Assembly: GCA_963580455.1 (NCBI GenBank)
Contig: OY756965.1
Coordinates: 756,501 to 820,500 of the forward strand
DNA length: 64,000 bases
Direction of reading: 5' to 3'
DNA from: Euonymus europaeus
Taxonomy: Eukaryota > Streptophyta > Magnoliopsida > Celastrales > Celastraceae
The translations under genes and the position numbers were made by a program. This document shows, piece after piece, positions 46,701 through 60,297 of this stretch (position 1 is the first letter of the stretch; each line of letters begins with the position of its first letter). The notes below the pieces were generated by a model, which saw only the letters and a list, made by a program, of their open reading frames with translations, ran no database searches and was not told the DNA's origin.

Positions 46701-49700
46701 TTAAGCTTTCGCATTCCTTGTAAAATCCACACATGTCTGGCAGCTGCAGTCTGAAAAACGACAGATTTCACAACCAAAGCATACACAGGAAGTGCAACCC
46801 TTGCAGGTAGGTGAACGGGTGCAGCCTCTGTACACCCTTCGACTTGCTCTCTCTTCTTCATCATCACAGGTAACCCTGAATCACAGAAAGCAAGAGTCAC
46901 ATTATCCAATTCCATTAATATTCTCAAAGTTTCTATCCATGTTTGTAAATGAAATGCAAAAGATCACAGTAAAAACTCCCATCTATTAAAATGACAGCGG
47001 AAAACACTCCATAAATCAGATTTCTCAGTGTCCTCTTAAAATGAAAGAACCGTAAGCCCCAACAGAAGTAGGCGCTGTGAAAGAAACTATCAAACTCGAC
47101 GCGCAGACCTTACTACCCGCATGGTTGCTAAGTGTGTGCCAAGTCGATTACAGTGGCCAAAGCTTGCCCTCGAGCATATCAGTTTTTAAATTCAAAATAT
47201 TTTAGCCCACTTTAGCAATCTATAATTCTATATTAAACACCTGGAAACAAACTGCTTGGGACGAAGACTTTCATGATGATGGTGATTCCTGGGATAATCC
47301 AATGCCAAATTTTTACACGTACAAGTTGATCAATGAAAAAATTCAAAAAATAATCCAGTGCTAGAACCAATAGATAGTTGCAATTTTCACAAGGATCATG
47401 CACACTACATCTTCGAAGTTCAATGAGCAGAGATAGCATTTAGTTGACAAAGAGGCTTTTTCATTCTTGTTCACTAATAAGACCAATGAAACATTCAAAA
47501 AAATTACATAAAATATATCAAAGTAAAAAAACTGCACAAGACTCCCACAATGGTCTTTGCAGGCCTTTCACTCAGCAACTAGTGACAGAAGAAACATATA
47601 AAGAACACTGGACTGACAACTCTACACCAAACTCTGCTTAGTTTACTGTCTGTTTAATGCCTCTCACTTTTGGGAGAAGGGATAAAAAGAGAGAGGTTAA
47701 TACCATTCAAAAGGATTTATATATCTAATGTAGTTCCTCTTAAAAGTGCTTATGACTGAAAAACAAAAATGCAAAAATGATCTCGATTCACTTTAGATAA
47801 GCTAAGGCATAAAATATCATAAAGAATCACATTTAAAACTCATAAAATCACAATGTATTCAATGTAAGGGATGGACATACTTGTCATATGGCGAATTGGA
47901 ACATTTCCAGTTTTCATCTGCTAAAGCATCATGGTGAACCCGGCATTCCTCTTTAGTCCGCAATCGAAACCTGCGCTCCTTGTTACATGCACAACAACGA
48001 ACAAATTCATCACGATGAGAAGCCCGTCCGTTCTGAGATCTGTGTGACCCATTGGCACTTTTTGATGTTAGATTGTAGTACTTGAGCAACACAGTCTTTG
48101 ACAATGCAACCTTCTCCCCGTTAACTATGACCCAGACATTGTTCTTCCACTTTCTAGCTGTCTCTCTTCCAGAATGCTTCTCGAATGCAGCAGGGGTCAG
48201 CTTGTCTGGTCATTGAACAATTCAGGAGTGAGATGATTAGAAATGTGAAGAAAACTAACACATTTATGCATACAACTAAAGAACTACAATGATGTGATCA
48301 GAAACATGCAATGAGATGAAAAAGATCTGAATAGTTCAGAAATATGCCGTAGTTACATGCACAAGAAAATTATAACTTCATAAGATAATTTCAGACAGAG
48401 TAGGATGAGAGAAAACACAACCATTCTAAGGCTACACACATTCACAGTAATCCAGTAGGAACAGTCGTTTGCTCGACATCACTGTAAACTTGATACCAAC
48501 AACATGGAACCTAAGCAAATAATTCAGACAGTCTAACTATAAAAATCTTTTTGAAACAGTCACAAAAGGCAAGTGGTACAAAGTAGAATCACTGCATAAA
48601 TCTAGGTATTAAAGAGTCCAGCAGGGTCCAGTAGATTGTGTTTCATTTTTAAGGTATAAATATAAAGATGGTGCGCATGAACATATTGTCTTTTCACTCT
48701 GACACAACTACTCATATCATGAACAGAATCTATTCCCTCCTCCAATGCCTTGTTTCTCCTGTGACTACCCTCTTCTCATTAGTACAATCCACCCTGCAAT
48801 AAAAATATACTAGCTGGGGAGCATTGACAGCCTAAGGTGCACCCATGTATGCAGCTATGAGACAAGCCTTAAGTTACAGTGTGCTGAGCAGAAGAATAGA
48901 GTCTTGTAAAGAAGGATTCTCACCAGTTGTTATATGACCACTCACATTCTAGACACAACCGTTGACACTATGCATCATATTAATAAAAACACATGCACTG
49001 AAGATCACAGAAAGAAATGATGGACATCAAGCTATATAAACAAACAATGTCCAGCTTTTGCTACTCCATTAGCATGGAAGGTTGGAGATTGATCCCAGTG
49101 AGCAAATATTCTCCGCCTAAAAGCATGGTTCTCTTGTAATGTTAACCGTGATTCCATGAATGTGAGTAAAGGGGAATTCAAAGCAAACTTTCTGCAACCA
49201 AACCTGCGACAACATATTCATAAATAACACCCAACAAGTACACAAACAATCAGATTCCAAATCATCCTTACTCTGTCTTAGAGAAAGATCAGAACTTTGC
49301 AAAACGTTGATACCAAAACAGAAACATAACTAACGAAAACAATGCAGATATCTTTCACGAAACTTCACTCATATGATCTTCTCCATCACAGACAAAGGAT
49401 GGTTCAATCTAAACCAGACCCTACTGAGCTAGGAATATCCCAAAACATAGCTGCATTTTGTGGCTGCGTGATATCAAGAAAAGCTGACTTGCTGGTACAA
49501 AACACCATACACGTTAACTGTGTAACAAAAGAACCAAGCAAACAGCGGGCAACTTGCCAATGTTCTCCATAGCACGGACTGAAAAAACTGACAATGACAG
49601 ACATCAACGTCAACAAACACATTGCACATGCAAAAAAAAAAATTAAAAATATATATAAACCCATCTCTCCAAGACGACGATGGAGAGAGAAAGAACGAGA

Positions 49701-49916
49701 GCGACCTTCATTGCAACCAGGGGTGCATTCGCAGTTGATTTCAAGATCACCATTGAGAAAAACCCTAAGCTTGCCAACAGCATCGCCGTACCTGTGGCTG
49801 GTACACCCACACGTCACTTCAATAAAATCTCCCCCTCTCCTGACCCCGCTTATCTCGCTCACCTCTTCATCACTAAACATCGCCATAACACTCTCGCTCT
49901 CTACCCCATTCGCCAT
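46701..49916 (-). CDS. ULT1: ULTRAPETALA1-type SAND-domain regulator
   Basis: Three exons on the minus strand, 49916-49706, 48205-47881 and 46875-46701, give 236 residues, the usual ULT1 length. It starts MANGVESESVM. The SAND-type domain covers EISGVRRGGDFIEVTCGCTS through CECTPGC, EKHSGRETARKWKNNVWVIV and TVLLKYYN. The central part has the RDEFVRCCACNKERRFRLR motif. The C-terminus is a B-box-like cysteine cluster (YRGCTRSPTCKGCTSCVCF, then CEICRFSDCSCQTC) ending FTRNAKA. ULT1 is a plant trithorax-type factor that counteracts Polycomb silencing and limits floral meristem activity. An upstream in-frame ATG exists, but the conserved start is at 49916. The first donor (AAG|GTCGCT) is slightly weak but keeps the family sequence intact. 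Confidence 0.93.
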
Positions 49917-50400
49917 CCTTATCTCCTCCTTAACCAAAAATCCCACCCACTCTGATATCGCCGAAAAAAACCCAAAAAAACACAACACCCAACAGATCAA
50001 GAAAGGACGGATTTTGATTTCTGGGTATTACCGAGAAAGTCAAAAGGGATAGGATAGGAATATAGAGAGGCTAAAGAAGTGCGCATCTCAGAGAGATCTG
50101 CTGCAGAAGGCGTTGAAAGTTTAGAGAGGGAGAGAGGAGGAGTTGGTGTTGGGTGCTGTTGATCGATGGGGTTTGTTTTGAGAGAGAGTGAATGAATGAG
50201 CTGGCGAAGCGAAACAACTGTCGTGGGGTGAGGGAAGAGAGGGAGGCGTGTTATTGGTTAAAAAGGCCTCTTTGTGTGCTCTATGATACTATGCCTTTGC
50301 TTTGCTGCATGACATGACATGAGAGAGAAGGAAATTTAAGAGAGAGAGACTAAAACCAGAAACAGATTGGGAATCGCTCTCATGGGAAGCAAACGAGGTT
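49917..50400 (-). promoter_or_regulatory. ULT1 upstream region with GAGA-rich leader
   Basis: Several (GA)n/(CT)n runs lie upstream of the ATG (50060-50360). In plants such GAGA tracts are bound by BPC proteins and are frequent in Polycomb/trithorax targets. No TATA box stands out. Confidence 0.4.
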
Positions 50401-51389
50401 TTATATCGTAAACTGTTCAATGATTCAATCCCCCATACTTTTTTTTTATTGGAGTATATAAAAGACTCGTACTTTAATTTCTCACTTCAATAAAAATCTT
50501 GGATTTGCACAGTTTTCGGCGAAGGGCAGTCATTTATACGTCACCCGTTTCACCATGGGCAGTGAAAACTGAAAACCTCCTTTACCTACTCTGTATCAAC
50601 CAAGCTAATCGCGCGATAGTCTGTGGGAAGTGAACACTACCTTATTTGTAAAAGAGTAATAAATCTAACCCTAAAACGCTTCTTCTGGTGCACTAATGTT
50701 GGTCCTGACCTGAGAAGATGAGATTGTTATGAGGTAAATACGTTCTCTACAATCTGACTGATACGATTCCAACCAATTCGATGGACATTTATAAAATATT
50801 GACTGATTACTTTTATAATCAAGGCGTTAAAGGTTGGTATATCAATGGCGTTGTGCATTGAATTTGACCTTTTTTCCCCACAATAACTAAGGTCAGACAA
50901 AGTAAGTTAGGTAGAGTTATATATAGAGGACCAGAGACTCTGCATAATAACTCTGTGGATAGAACTGATCCTCTTGGCTTTCGACGTTTTAGGTAATTTT
51001 AACGTTTTAATACGCAAAGTAAGTTAAATATGATTATATATAAGACGTGAGTTGCAGTTGTTTGTGACCTTTCGAGTGTCAGAAGGCATCAAGGCTGCGT
51101 AACATAAAGTCAAACGTACAAAAGTCCTACTTACTCACATGCAAAAACACACAAGTTTAATTTGAACAAAAATTCCAGGATTATATATTTATCCCATGTG
51201 TCTGTGAATTGACTGGATGTCACCAACCACGTACTGTTATAGGCTTGTAGCTTGATGTATATATACATTATGATACACGTTGTGGGTTCAGATAGCTGAT
51301 AATTAAAAAGTGAGCCTCTGTGGAATTGCACTTGATGAAAGAATCATAAAAAGCTATCACTCCAGCAATAATGTAAAATAAAAAAGCTT

Positions 51390-51395
<6 letters not shown>

Positions 51396-51436
<41 letters not shown>
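51396..51436. repeat. TA microsatellite
   Basis: An uninterrupted (TA)n run of about 40 bp. Confidence 0.9.
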
Positions 51437-52047
51437 AAAATGCTTGGCTCTAGCTTTATGCCAAAGTAGGCCTTAATGAAAGTCTTCATTAATCGAAGAC
51501 AAACAACAGCAATTTTTGTTTGTTCTCAATATGCAGAGGACAATAATCACATTATTATATTACAGAATATTGATTACGTGATATATATATATATATCTCT
51601 ACGAAATCATCGCCTCTCTCTCTCTCTCGCTCTCTTTTAGCCCCCCGGATCTCTTTATCTCTTGCATGTCCAGCTTCTAGCAGTCACAAATATGCATCAT
51701 TTGGTTGCCATGGTGGTCTTCATGGAACATAAACAAATTAACTTATGACAAACTATATATGTTGTTTTTGTTCCCCTGATGAAAGGCAATCTTAATTGCT
51801 TGGTGGTGATTAGTGAATTGAGAATGGGCAAGACCTGCATGTTTTGAGACATGAAGCCAGATCTCTTGTTGATTTTTTACTTTTTCAAAGTATGCATGGG
51901 ACTATAGCTATTGCTATATCATTGTGAAACATATGATTATATTGTCCAGTACGCATGAAAACTCAACATCATGCTTCAAAGACTCCATGCATGTCTGCCA
52001 TTTCGCAGTCTACTAATCCAAAACAAATCAGCCTGATTTGTGCAAGC

Positions 52048-52100
52048 AGGGCATGCCCTGTTACGTTGTTGCAACAGGCTGCAGACCACAACAACGTAAC
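52048..52100. repeat. Palindrome plus 12-bp inverted repeat
   Basis: AGGGCATGCCCT (52048-52059) is a perfect 12-bp palindrome. It is followed at once by GTTACGTTGTTG (52060-52071) and its perfect inverse CAACAACGTAAC (52089-52100) with a 17-nt loop. It is seen directly; the function is unknown. Confidence 0.6.
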
Positions 52101-53189
52101 TTTGTTTGCTATGTTTTGTGAATATATTTGTAAACATCGTTGTCGTTACAGTTCCTTTTTTTTTTTGGTTTTTTTGAGAGGTCAAACGTTAATAAGCATC
52201 ATTACGAGTTGCTAATATAAGCTATTGGGAACCAGCTGTGATGCATTGTCTCTGGGCCTTTGGCTACAATAGCTATATATAATTATTGGTATACAATAAC
52301 AAACATGTTCCCCCACTCATACAACAATGCATGTCTCTTTCTATAGCTCGAGTATCAGAAGTGAGAAGGTAGAAAAAGAATAAGTTGGTGTGAATTCGAT
52401 GTATTTACGAAAATTAAACAATTAAAAATGAATAATATTATTGACGTGAGTTGGCTTGAAATTTATAACATAATATTAGAGTGAGATTTCGGCCTAATTA
52501 ATCTCGTTCACAAATGTGAAAAGTGTTAATTAAAATCCCACATCATACAAACAAACGAGAGAGTGTTAAAAATCTCAAATCAAAAAAGCTGTCTATATGA
52601 TTCCATCAACTCTTTGGTGAAATAAATAATGGGGTGGGGTGATAAGAATCAGCCAAAAGTTCATATTCAGCCAACCACTCCCCAAGAAATGGAAGATAAC
52701 ATTATTAAGATCTTTGAAAGTAGTCCTTTTCGTAATTTTCTTCCCTCACAATCACTTGCAGAAATGAGAAGTAACTTTTTATCTCCCAAATAGTCAAACT
52801 GCATGAGAGCGGTAAATTAAAAACATACATAGCAGCTAATTCACACTTCAGTGCCCATCATGTCCTTCCCTATGGATATGGTTAGTGATTTACTGATTCA
52901 GCATAGCCAGCTAATTGAGACTTTGTCCCTTTTTGAAATCGTTTCCTTGCCTTGTTTTCTTTCTTCCCCTTCTCAATAATTTGCTTCTTTGACTTTTGCC
53001 ACGTGGAGGTGTGGCACTGGCCGTAAGAACAGTCGTTCTCATTGGATTCCTGGTGGAACTTTAATAGTTGGCCTACAAAGTTGAAAATTGAAATGTGTAG
53101 TAGATATATAGTTTGTAGTTCTGCCAAAAGGATTGTAAAATTCGGTCCGTTCTGGATGTCCAATTTGTCCTATCTAGATTAAATTAAAT

Positions 53190-53430
53190 TTGGATATAAA
53201 TTTGATGTGCGAAATTTTGATCTAAACGCAAAAATCTTTTTCGATTTAATTGTTTGAACCCATAACCTGAATTGGATTATTGTTCGGGTTTAATTCAATC
53301 CAAATATAATCAATTAAATACGTCCAAAAATTTAAAAAATTTGAATCCGAACATACAAACATCTCATAAACGTCCTATATTATTCGATCCAGATTGACGA
53401 GAACTTGAATTTTTGCCACTCCTAAAAATA
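53190..53430. repeat. Dispersed AT-rich repeat (related to 15690-15880)
   Basis: Words such as AATTCAATCCAAATATAATC, TTTGAATCCGAACATAC and TTTTTGCCACTCCTA match the inverse of the stretch at 15690-15880 with divergence. Confidence 0.35.
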
Positions 53431-54839
53431 CCAATTTGGCAGACGCGACATATTTTTCTAAAATAAAACTGTGAAAATTAAATAGAGTAGGAATGTCGGT
53501 AGAGTTGCCCATAATAGACAATACCATGAAAAAAAAAACACATTCACAAATACTACTAGGTCCAACGAAGCGGCAGAAGAGAAATTATCAGTCTCAATGA
53601 TGGCACCAAATTGAAATCCTGAAGCCGGCTTGAATTTTAAAGCTAATAAAGACAAAAATACACCCCACTAGACTTAGAGGTTCAAATAATACAATCTGCT
53701 GGCCTAATCACAAGTTGTCCACATCGCAAAGCCAAAATAGGGGTTTGATACCCAATTACATCAGGTCTGCCGCCCCTGTGGCCCTGCGAAAGACACAGTC
53801 AGATGGGCTTCTTAAGTCAATGGGCATTTTTGGGCCTACATCCTAAAGGCCCTTATTATACTGTCTCCCTTTGTTTTAAATATTTATGATAAATGCTCAC
53901 TAAAAATGGATGTCACGTTTTTTTCACGACCAAAATTAGGTCATCCCCGCTCTGTTAACAACGATCAAAATTGCCATGGCCAGACAAAAAAATATGGAAA
54001 ATTAATATAAAAATAAAATAAAACTGTTAAGATCAACGGCCCACAAACCCTCTGTCAATACTGATTGTTCTAAGTTGTGCCACCACATCACGTGCACAGC
54101 GTCGCAGTCCAAGGAAAGTGGGGCTCACTTTCGTTTCCGTCTCATGTCTTGTGCCACGCGCTTTTGTCACGGTGGAGACTCCGAAGTAGAGCAAACCGAC
54201 GGAACAGGGTTCAAGTCGTATGACCTATTTTGACGGTGGTTTAACTTTAGACAACTACTATTAACCGTTAAATTGAGTTTGTCAATACATCTACTCGCGC
54301 TGGCAAGTTTTTCTTTTTCACTTCCGGCAAGTTTTTATTATGGGATTTAAAATATGGAAAAAATAATATCAATAACTCTTTATTTAGGGTTTGATATGAT
54401 AAATGATTTTTTTTTCCCTAATTCAATATGGGGGGTGAGTATTTTTCAGTCATTGAATGAAATTTTTTGAATTTCTCAATTTGGTCATTCAAAGATTTTT
54501 TTGTCTCAGGTTGATAATTGAAATATTTTTATGTAAAAATAAAAAACTTTTTATCATTAAGTTAAGATAAAAAAAAATCAATAACTAAATTGTCAAATTC
54601 AAAATCTTTGAATAAATGACTGAAAGAAGATTTTATTCATCAATATCAGAATTCCTTACATTTTTCACCTGAAAATCTAATATGAATGGTACGAATCAAA
54701 GAGTGTTACACACGCGCCAAGTAAGCGCCTAGTAACTACAATTCCTAGGTTGAGCCACTATCGTAACTTTTTTCTACCTCTAAGGAAGCCATTATCTTAA
54801 CTTAAACAATGGAAAGCATCATTAAAATCATGTTTTTGT

Positions 54840-55649
54840 TAATTTTTTGCCATCAATTAAAGCAAAACCAAAGCTTCATCGCCCATTTTACTACTGTTCG
54901 GTGCCATTTTCTGTCTCGGCCTTCCTCGTGCGTGGTGCCCTAGCTTTCTGTCAATCAAATATTAATATCCCATCAAGCTTGACCTTTGAATCTGCCATTG
55001 TAAAGGCCCCTCTTTCTCTCCGACTATTCGTTGCAAGTGTTTATTCAGTAAGCATTTCTATTACCTGTTTTAGGTTCGAATTCTAAGAGGAGTTTTTGAA
55101 ACCCACACTCTTCTTTCAAGTATTTTGTCACTCTTCAACTGGGTTCGCTTGAATTGGTTAGATCTGTGGCAGTTTAGAGTAATAGCCGCTTTCTACTTAA
55201 ACGCTTGTGGAAATCTGAGTTCGCGTTGTGTTTTTTGTTGTTGTTGGTGATACGTAACAGCTACTGTGCTTTAATGAACTTTAAATGTATTTCCTTTTTC
55301 TGCATTGAAGTCTGCTTTTAGTGGCTGGATTGGGTGAAATTGAGCGCCTCTCAAGGCTTTGCCCCAAATATCAAGCTTGTTCCGTTCATTGCTTTTGCTA
55401 TGTTGCTACTCTTCGTTTAGGGATTCTGGGTGGTATTGGTATTTACCATCCTAACTTCTATGCAATTTTGTTCGAAACCCATGTTTTATCTGGTCTCATT
55501 GTAGATGATATTCACATATTTAAAGAGTTGTCTTGGTTCTATTATCGGACCTCCTTGCCTCTTTGTCTTTTGTTTTGTGTCTCATCATCTCTGGGACTAC
55601 CAACTGATTTAGGGAATTTCAAGCTCTCTTAGCCTGGAAGGGAAGGTAC
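54840..55649 (+). promoter_or_regulatory. Promoter and leader of the GLCAT14 gene
   Basis: A long leader is likely. A possible 5'-UTR donor (CA|GTAAGC) at 55047 suggests an intron in the leader, as is common in this family. Upstream short reading frames here start at non-ATG codons or are short, and I do not call them genes. Confidence 0.35.
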
Positions 55650-58600
55650 ATGAAACCGATGTCCATGAAACACCCATTAATGAGTATGAGAAAATATGCC
55701 AATTCCCACACAGCAAGGTTGTTCAGTTATAGAAGATGGATGATTCCATTCTTAACAAGTTTGCTCATATCTATTACTCTGTTGTCGTCAGCCTTCTTTG
55801 GCCTATTTACCTCTCCTTATGGCGGAGATCAGTCGTCGTTGGACATAATTCCATTTGGGAGAACAGATGATCCTAGTGAGTACTTTGTAGAAATGGATAT
55901 AAAGGAATCTTTGAATGCGAGTAGGTATTCCAAATCAGGAGCACCTAGAATAGCTTATCTTATATCAGGAACAAAGGGTGATAGTCGGAGAATGATGAGG
56001 ACCTTGCAGGCAACTTATCATCCTAGAAATCAGTACATTCTGCATCTGGATCTTGAGGCTCCGCCTCGTGAAAGGTTGGAAATGGCCCAATTTGTGAAGA
56101 GTGATGCAACATTCGACGAAGTGAATAATGTGCGCGTTATGGCACAATCCAATTTGGTTACGTATAAAGGTCCCACAATGATTGCTTGTACGCTACAAGC
56201 AATCGCAATTATGTTGAGGGAGAACATCGAGTGGGACTGGTTCATTAATCTCAGTGCTTCAGATTATCCTCTTATGACACAGGATGGTTAGTTCTGAATT
56301 CTTTACCTGTTTCATATTCAATGCTGTTTCTTTCATTGCTACTGTGTTTTTGCATGATTTTTTTGTTGTCTTTGTTGATGAGGTGATTTCAGTATGTGGG
56401 TGAATTTTTACTGTTATGCTTCAAAATGGCCCAAACAACTTAAATAATGGTTTTCCTCAGCAACATATTAATTAAACTCGAACTATGTGTTAAAGTAGAA
56501 GAGTTGCAGGGATCCAATTAGAGGTCATAGGTTCAATTTCTAGACATAGCCTTTCCACATATTATGTGGGGGTACATTGTATATGTTCTAATCCCCCACT
56601 GCGGGAGTCTTGTACATGGGAGTTGTTTACCTTTATGGCTTTACCTATTGGATAAACTCGAACTGTAAGGGAGAAGCTAGATTGCAGATTTACCATAACA
56701 TTTATGTTGGCCTATTGTGCACTCCTTGGATGAAGATATCAAAACCTTTATGTTGCTGATGAACATTAGCATGGCTGGATTTTGACATTAGCTTTTAACA
56801 ATCCATAATGGGAGTTGGCGAGTTGCTAACTTCTAATAATTGTTGTTTTTTTAAGGATAGACATTTGAACGATTTGCTTGCTCTTTTTTAAATTGTTTTA
56901 ATAGACTAATGTGTCAGAGGTACCTAGGCTTTTGATATTTGTCAAAGATGGGTGGAAGCTGTATGGGGAGTTGGGGACTACTATATTGATTCTAAAATCT
57001 GTACTAGGACATAGAAGTGGATTTTGGCTTGAGTTGATGAAAGAAATTCAATTTACATTATCTTTTTTGCATTGATGAGTGTGGCACATGGATTCAACTG
57101 TTTCACTGATGCAGTTTATGATTGCACCCTGGTATGAAATCCTTCTGAGGAGCCCTTATCATTTATGTATGAAATGCAATTCAAGTTGCTGGATTATGTC
57201 ATCTCTCTCACCTTGATGATATCTTACGAGAAAGGTTGCCCATAATGTGAAAGAATAGTTTATTTATATGAAGTAAACTACCAGTTGTTCATAGGTAGCA
57301 GTCTATTGATGATCTGCTTTCATGTTTCTGTGTAAATTTTTGCTATTTATGTTGAGTTGGATTTACTCTTTTCATGCTGAAGTTCATCTGAATATGACAG
57401 AAGAAAGATTGTGACATGACATTTCAATTGTCTTTGTGCTGTATGACATATTTCTCTCTAATAATCTGCACTGTAAGAAAGAATTTAGAGGCGTACTCAA
57501 GTATCTGTACTTTTTTGTTAACTTGTACTGAAGAAAGAAATTTCTAATCTGTTTTTTATTGTGCAGATTTGCTTCACGTTTTCTCAAATTTGTCTAGAAA
57601 TCTCAACTTCATTGAACATATACACTTTACTGGGTGGAAATTGTAAGTAGGGTAAATATAAATTTGCATACTTTCTCTGTGAGGACCCATCTCCTTCTCC
57701 TCTCTTTGATAATACTTTACCATTGCTATAATGCTCTGCCTACTGATCAGGAACCAAAGAGCAAAACCAATCATTATTGATCCTGGCCTCTACTTATCTA
57801 AAAAATCTGACCTTTCTTGGACTACTCAACGCCGATCACTTCCCACGTCTTTCAAGTTGTTTACAGGTAACTCTATCTCTCCTGCTTTCAAGTATTATAA
57901 AATACGTAGTAGTTCGAGACAAAACCAAAGTTAAAGGTGCCAGTTGGTTTGTGTCGATGGAATTATATATCATTGATATTAGATTTTTTTTTTGCAAAGA
58001 CTGCATTCTTTGCAAATTTGAGTATCTTTCCATATAGTGACTCATTCCATGTTAACCTACTGCAAACAAGCCCCAAGGGTGTCCTCTTCCCTTACGTGCC
58101 CCATTGTACTTTATGTTCTCAATGGTGGTTTGAATGTCATGTATATTACAGCACTCACCCTGGCTTTCATCGAATGGGTGAATGTTATCGCGCCATCGTC
58201 ATAATTTCTTGTCATCCTTGGGGAAAATGGAGAAAATATAGTTTCATGTTCTGTAATGATTTTGTGGCTTAGGTAGGTATTTTGGCTTAGGGAGGTATTT
58301 TTCCCTTCTCCTCAACATTTTCACACTACCAAGTACCATCTCATTAGTCATGCCTATTGTAACCCTTGCATATCGGAATCTCTCAATTTAGCCTAAGTTG
58401 TCAACTGTTAAATGGTGAAGAACTTGCTAATAACATTGTAGTGTTAAAGAACTTGGACGGGAGAGGAAAGATTGGTCCCTTGCTTTGATTTGTCATAGGC
58501 GCAGAACTCTCTCTTGTTGTGCTACTAAATTTTTTCCTTCATACCGGTTATATTTCTTATGCCAACATTTTATTCATTTAAAGTGCCTCTTCTCTAGTAT

Positions 58601-59201
58601 CTCTGAATTTCTTTGAAGTCTTCAAACCACATAGTTGTGCTTAACTAACTAACGCACTTCAAACTTGATCCATGTTCTCCTCTGTTTTACAGGTTCAGCT
58701 TGGGTAATGCTAACTCGATCCTTCCTTGAGTACTGTATAATGGGATGGGATAACCTCCCGCGCACTATTCTAATGTATTACACAAATTTTGTGTCTTCTC
58801 CAGAGGGCTATTTCCACACTGTCATATGCAACAACGAAGAATACCGTACCACTGCAATAAGCCACGATCTTCACTATATTGCTTGGGATAATCCTCCAAA
58901 GCAGCATCCCGTCAAGTTGACAATGAGAGACTATGACAAAATGATACAAAGCAAAGCCCCGTTTGCCCGGAAGTTTGCTAGGGATGATCCTGTTCTAGAC
59001 AAAATTGATAAAGAGCTTCTCGGCCGTACGCACCGTTTCCCACTTGGGGGATGGTGTATCGGGAGCACCGACGGTGGTGCAGATCCATGCTATATCCGTG
59101 GTAACGATTCAGTGTTCAATCCAGGTCCCGGTGCTGAAAGGTTGCAAGAATTGCTTCAGAAATTGTTATCCGAAGAATCACTGAAAAAACAGTGTTCATG
59201 A
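55650..59201 (+). CDS. GLCAT14: GT14 beta-glucuronosyltransferase (GLCAT14 type)
   Basis: Four exons, 55650-56286, 57567-57642, 57751-57866 and 58693-59201, give 445 residues. A short cytosolic N-terminus is followed by one signal anchor (about 30-52, WMIPFLTSLLISITLLSSAF), the type II topology of Golgi enzymes. The GT14 'Branch' domain starts APRIAYLISGTKGD and includes YILHLDLEAP, a WDWFINLSASDYPLMTQDG motif, GWKLNQRAKPIIIDPGLYL, GSAWVMLTRSF, a FHTVICN motif, HYIAWDNPPKQHP and GGWCIGS. Plant members GLCAT14A-C transfer glucuronic acid to galactan side chains of arabinogalactan proteins. Length and exon pattern are normal. It is A-C clade by similarity; which member is not resolved. Confidence 0.9.
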
Positions 59202-60297
59202 CAACAGGTGAAAGGTGGTCAGGTAGACACAGCCACAGGCCCTCAAAGTGTAAATTGGTGTACCTATAGGTTATAGTTATTGATGTAAAACGATGAAGCC
59301 TTTCTCAATGCAGTTGAATTGATCATTGACATCAAGTTTCGTAGAATTTAAAAGTTATAAAGAAAAATACTTGAAATGCCAAACTTTATTTTCTGTATCC
59401 ACTCCAGGATATGTAGACTTTTGGCAGTCTCATATATGACTAAATTGGCTTAACTTTGTAAAAAACTAAAAATATACAATTCTGACCTTCCAATAATAAA
59501 TGAAGCTAGCAAACAATGCATATGTTCCAAAACTCTGGCCTTAAAAATAAAAATGGATTTAAAACATAGAATTGTATCAAAGAAAACTCCAAAAAGGTTG
59601 ATGCTTGAAATCCTCGAGTATGGTTGCCATGGATCTTCCTTAATATATACTCTGGCCTTCTCATCTCAATATGGTCTACTTGCAACTGCTTTACTATCAA
59701 CTTTCTTAAGCCTTAAACAATGCTAAAAGTCCACTCATCAAACCTCGTGGACCTGTTGACTCCATCTCCATGTATTTTGGTCCCTTGCCGGTGCAGTAAA
59801 CTAGCTCGCTGTCCTCTCACGTGAGAACAAAGGGTTCTATAAGTCATTTAAACCTTTTAAGAGGAAGGCCTGTTTTTGATGATTCACCGGCAATGGTGAA
59901 TGCTGCATGCGTGCCTGGTGTCAGCAACTCGAAAGTGCAGACTTTGGTCGCAGCAAGTCTCAACCAATGCTGTGTTTATCTAGGGTGAAGAAAAAAAATG
60001 GTTATAACGTTAAATTCTGAACAAAAGTGAAAAAGACAATACAGCACTCACAATAGGCCAGGATTCAATGGTAATTATAGGCAGAACTTGAACGGCTAGA
60101 AAAATAAAAGGGCGTGATCAGCCTCCTCTCTCTTCAGAATCAGTGCCAGGTGATGGTTTCTATGCTTCTTCAACCTTGTTAACTCCGCTCAATTAGAGAG
60201 AGTAGTTGCATGATTCTTGTCACATGTGAAACAAAGAAAAGTGAATTAACCAGAGAGAAGCATTCCTCTGCTGTGTGTGTGAGAGAGAGAGCGCAAT
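59202..60297. other. Intergenic region
   Basis: 3' UTR of the glycosyltransferase gene, then spacer and the GA-rich leader (60270-60295) of the next gene. No exon identified. Confidence 0.4.

Larger units (their letters stand above)
50401..54839. other. Gene-poor intergenic region
   Basis: AT-rich, no supported exon. Contents: a (TA)n microsatellite at 51396-51436, a CT-rich stretch near 51612-51637, an inverted-repeat cluster (52048-52100), a dispersed repeat (53190-53430), and a stretch at 54390-54640 with phrases about a repeated 'TGAATGAAATTTTTTGAAT' type that looks like an old transposon. Short reading frames are not credible genes. Confidence 0.4.

Noticed and set aside
49594..50052. 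152-codon frame on the plus strand
   Set aside because: It is the antisense shadow of ULT1 exon 1 and its leader; the minus-strand frame encodes the conserved ULT1 N-terminus.
52882..53163. 93-codon minus-strand frame in gene-poor DNA
   Set aside because: Composition looks random, with no motif or neighbouring exons.
55321..55632. 103-codon frame upstream of GLCAT14
   Set aside because: Starts at GTG, matches no family and sits in the leader region; probably chance, or leader intron sequence.
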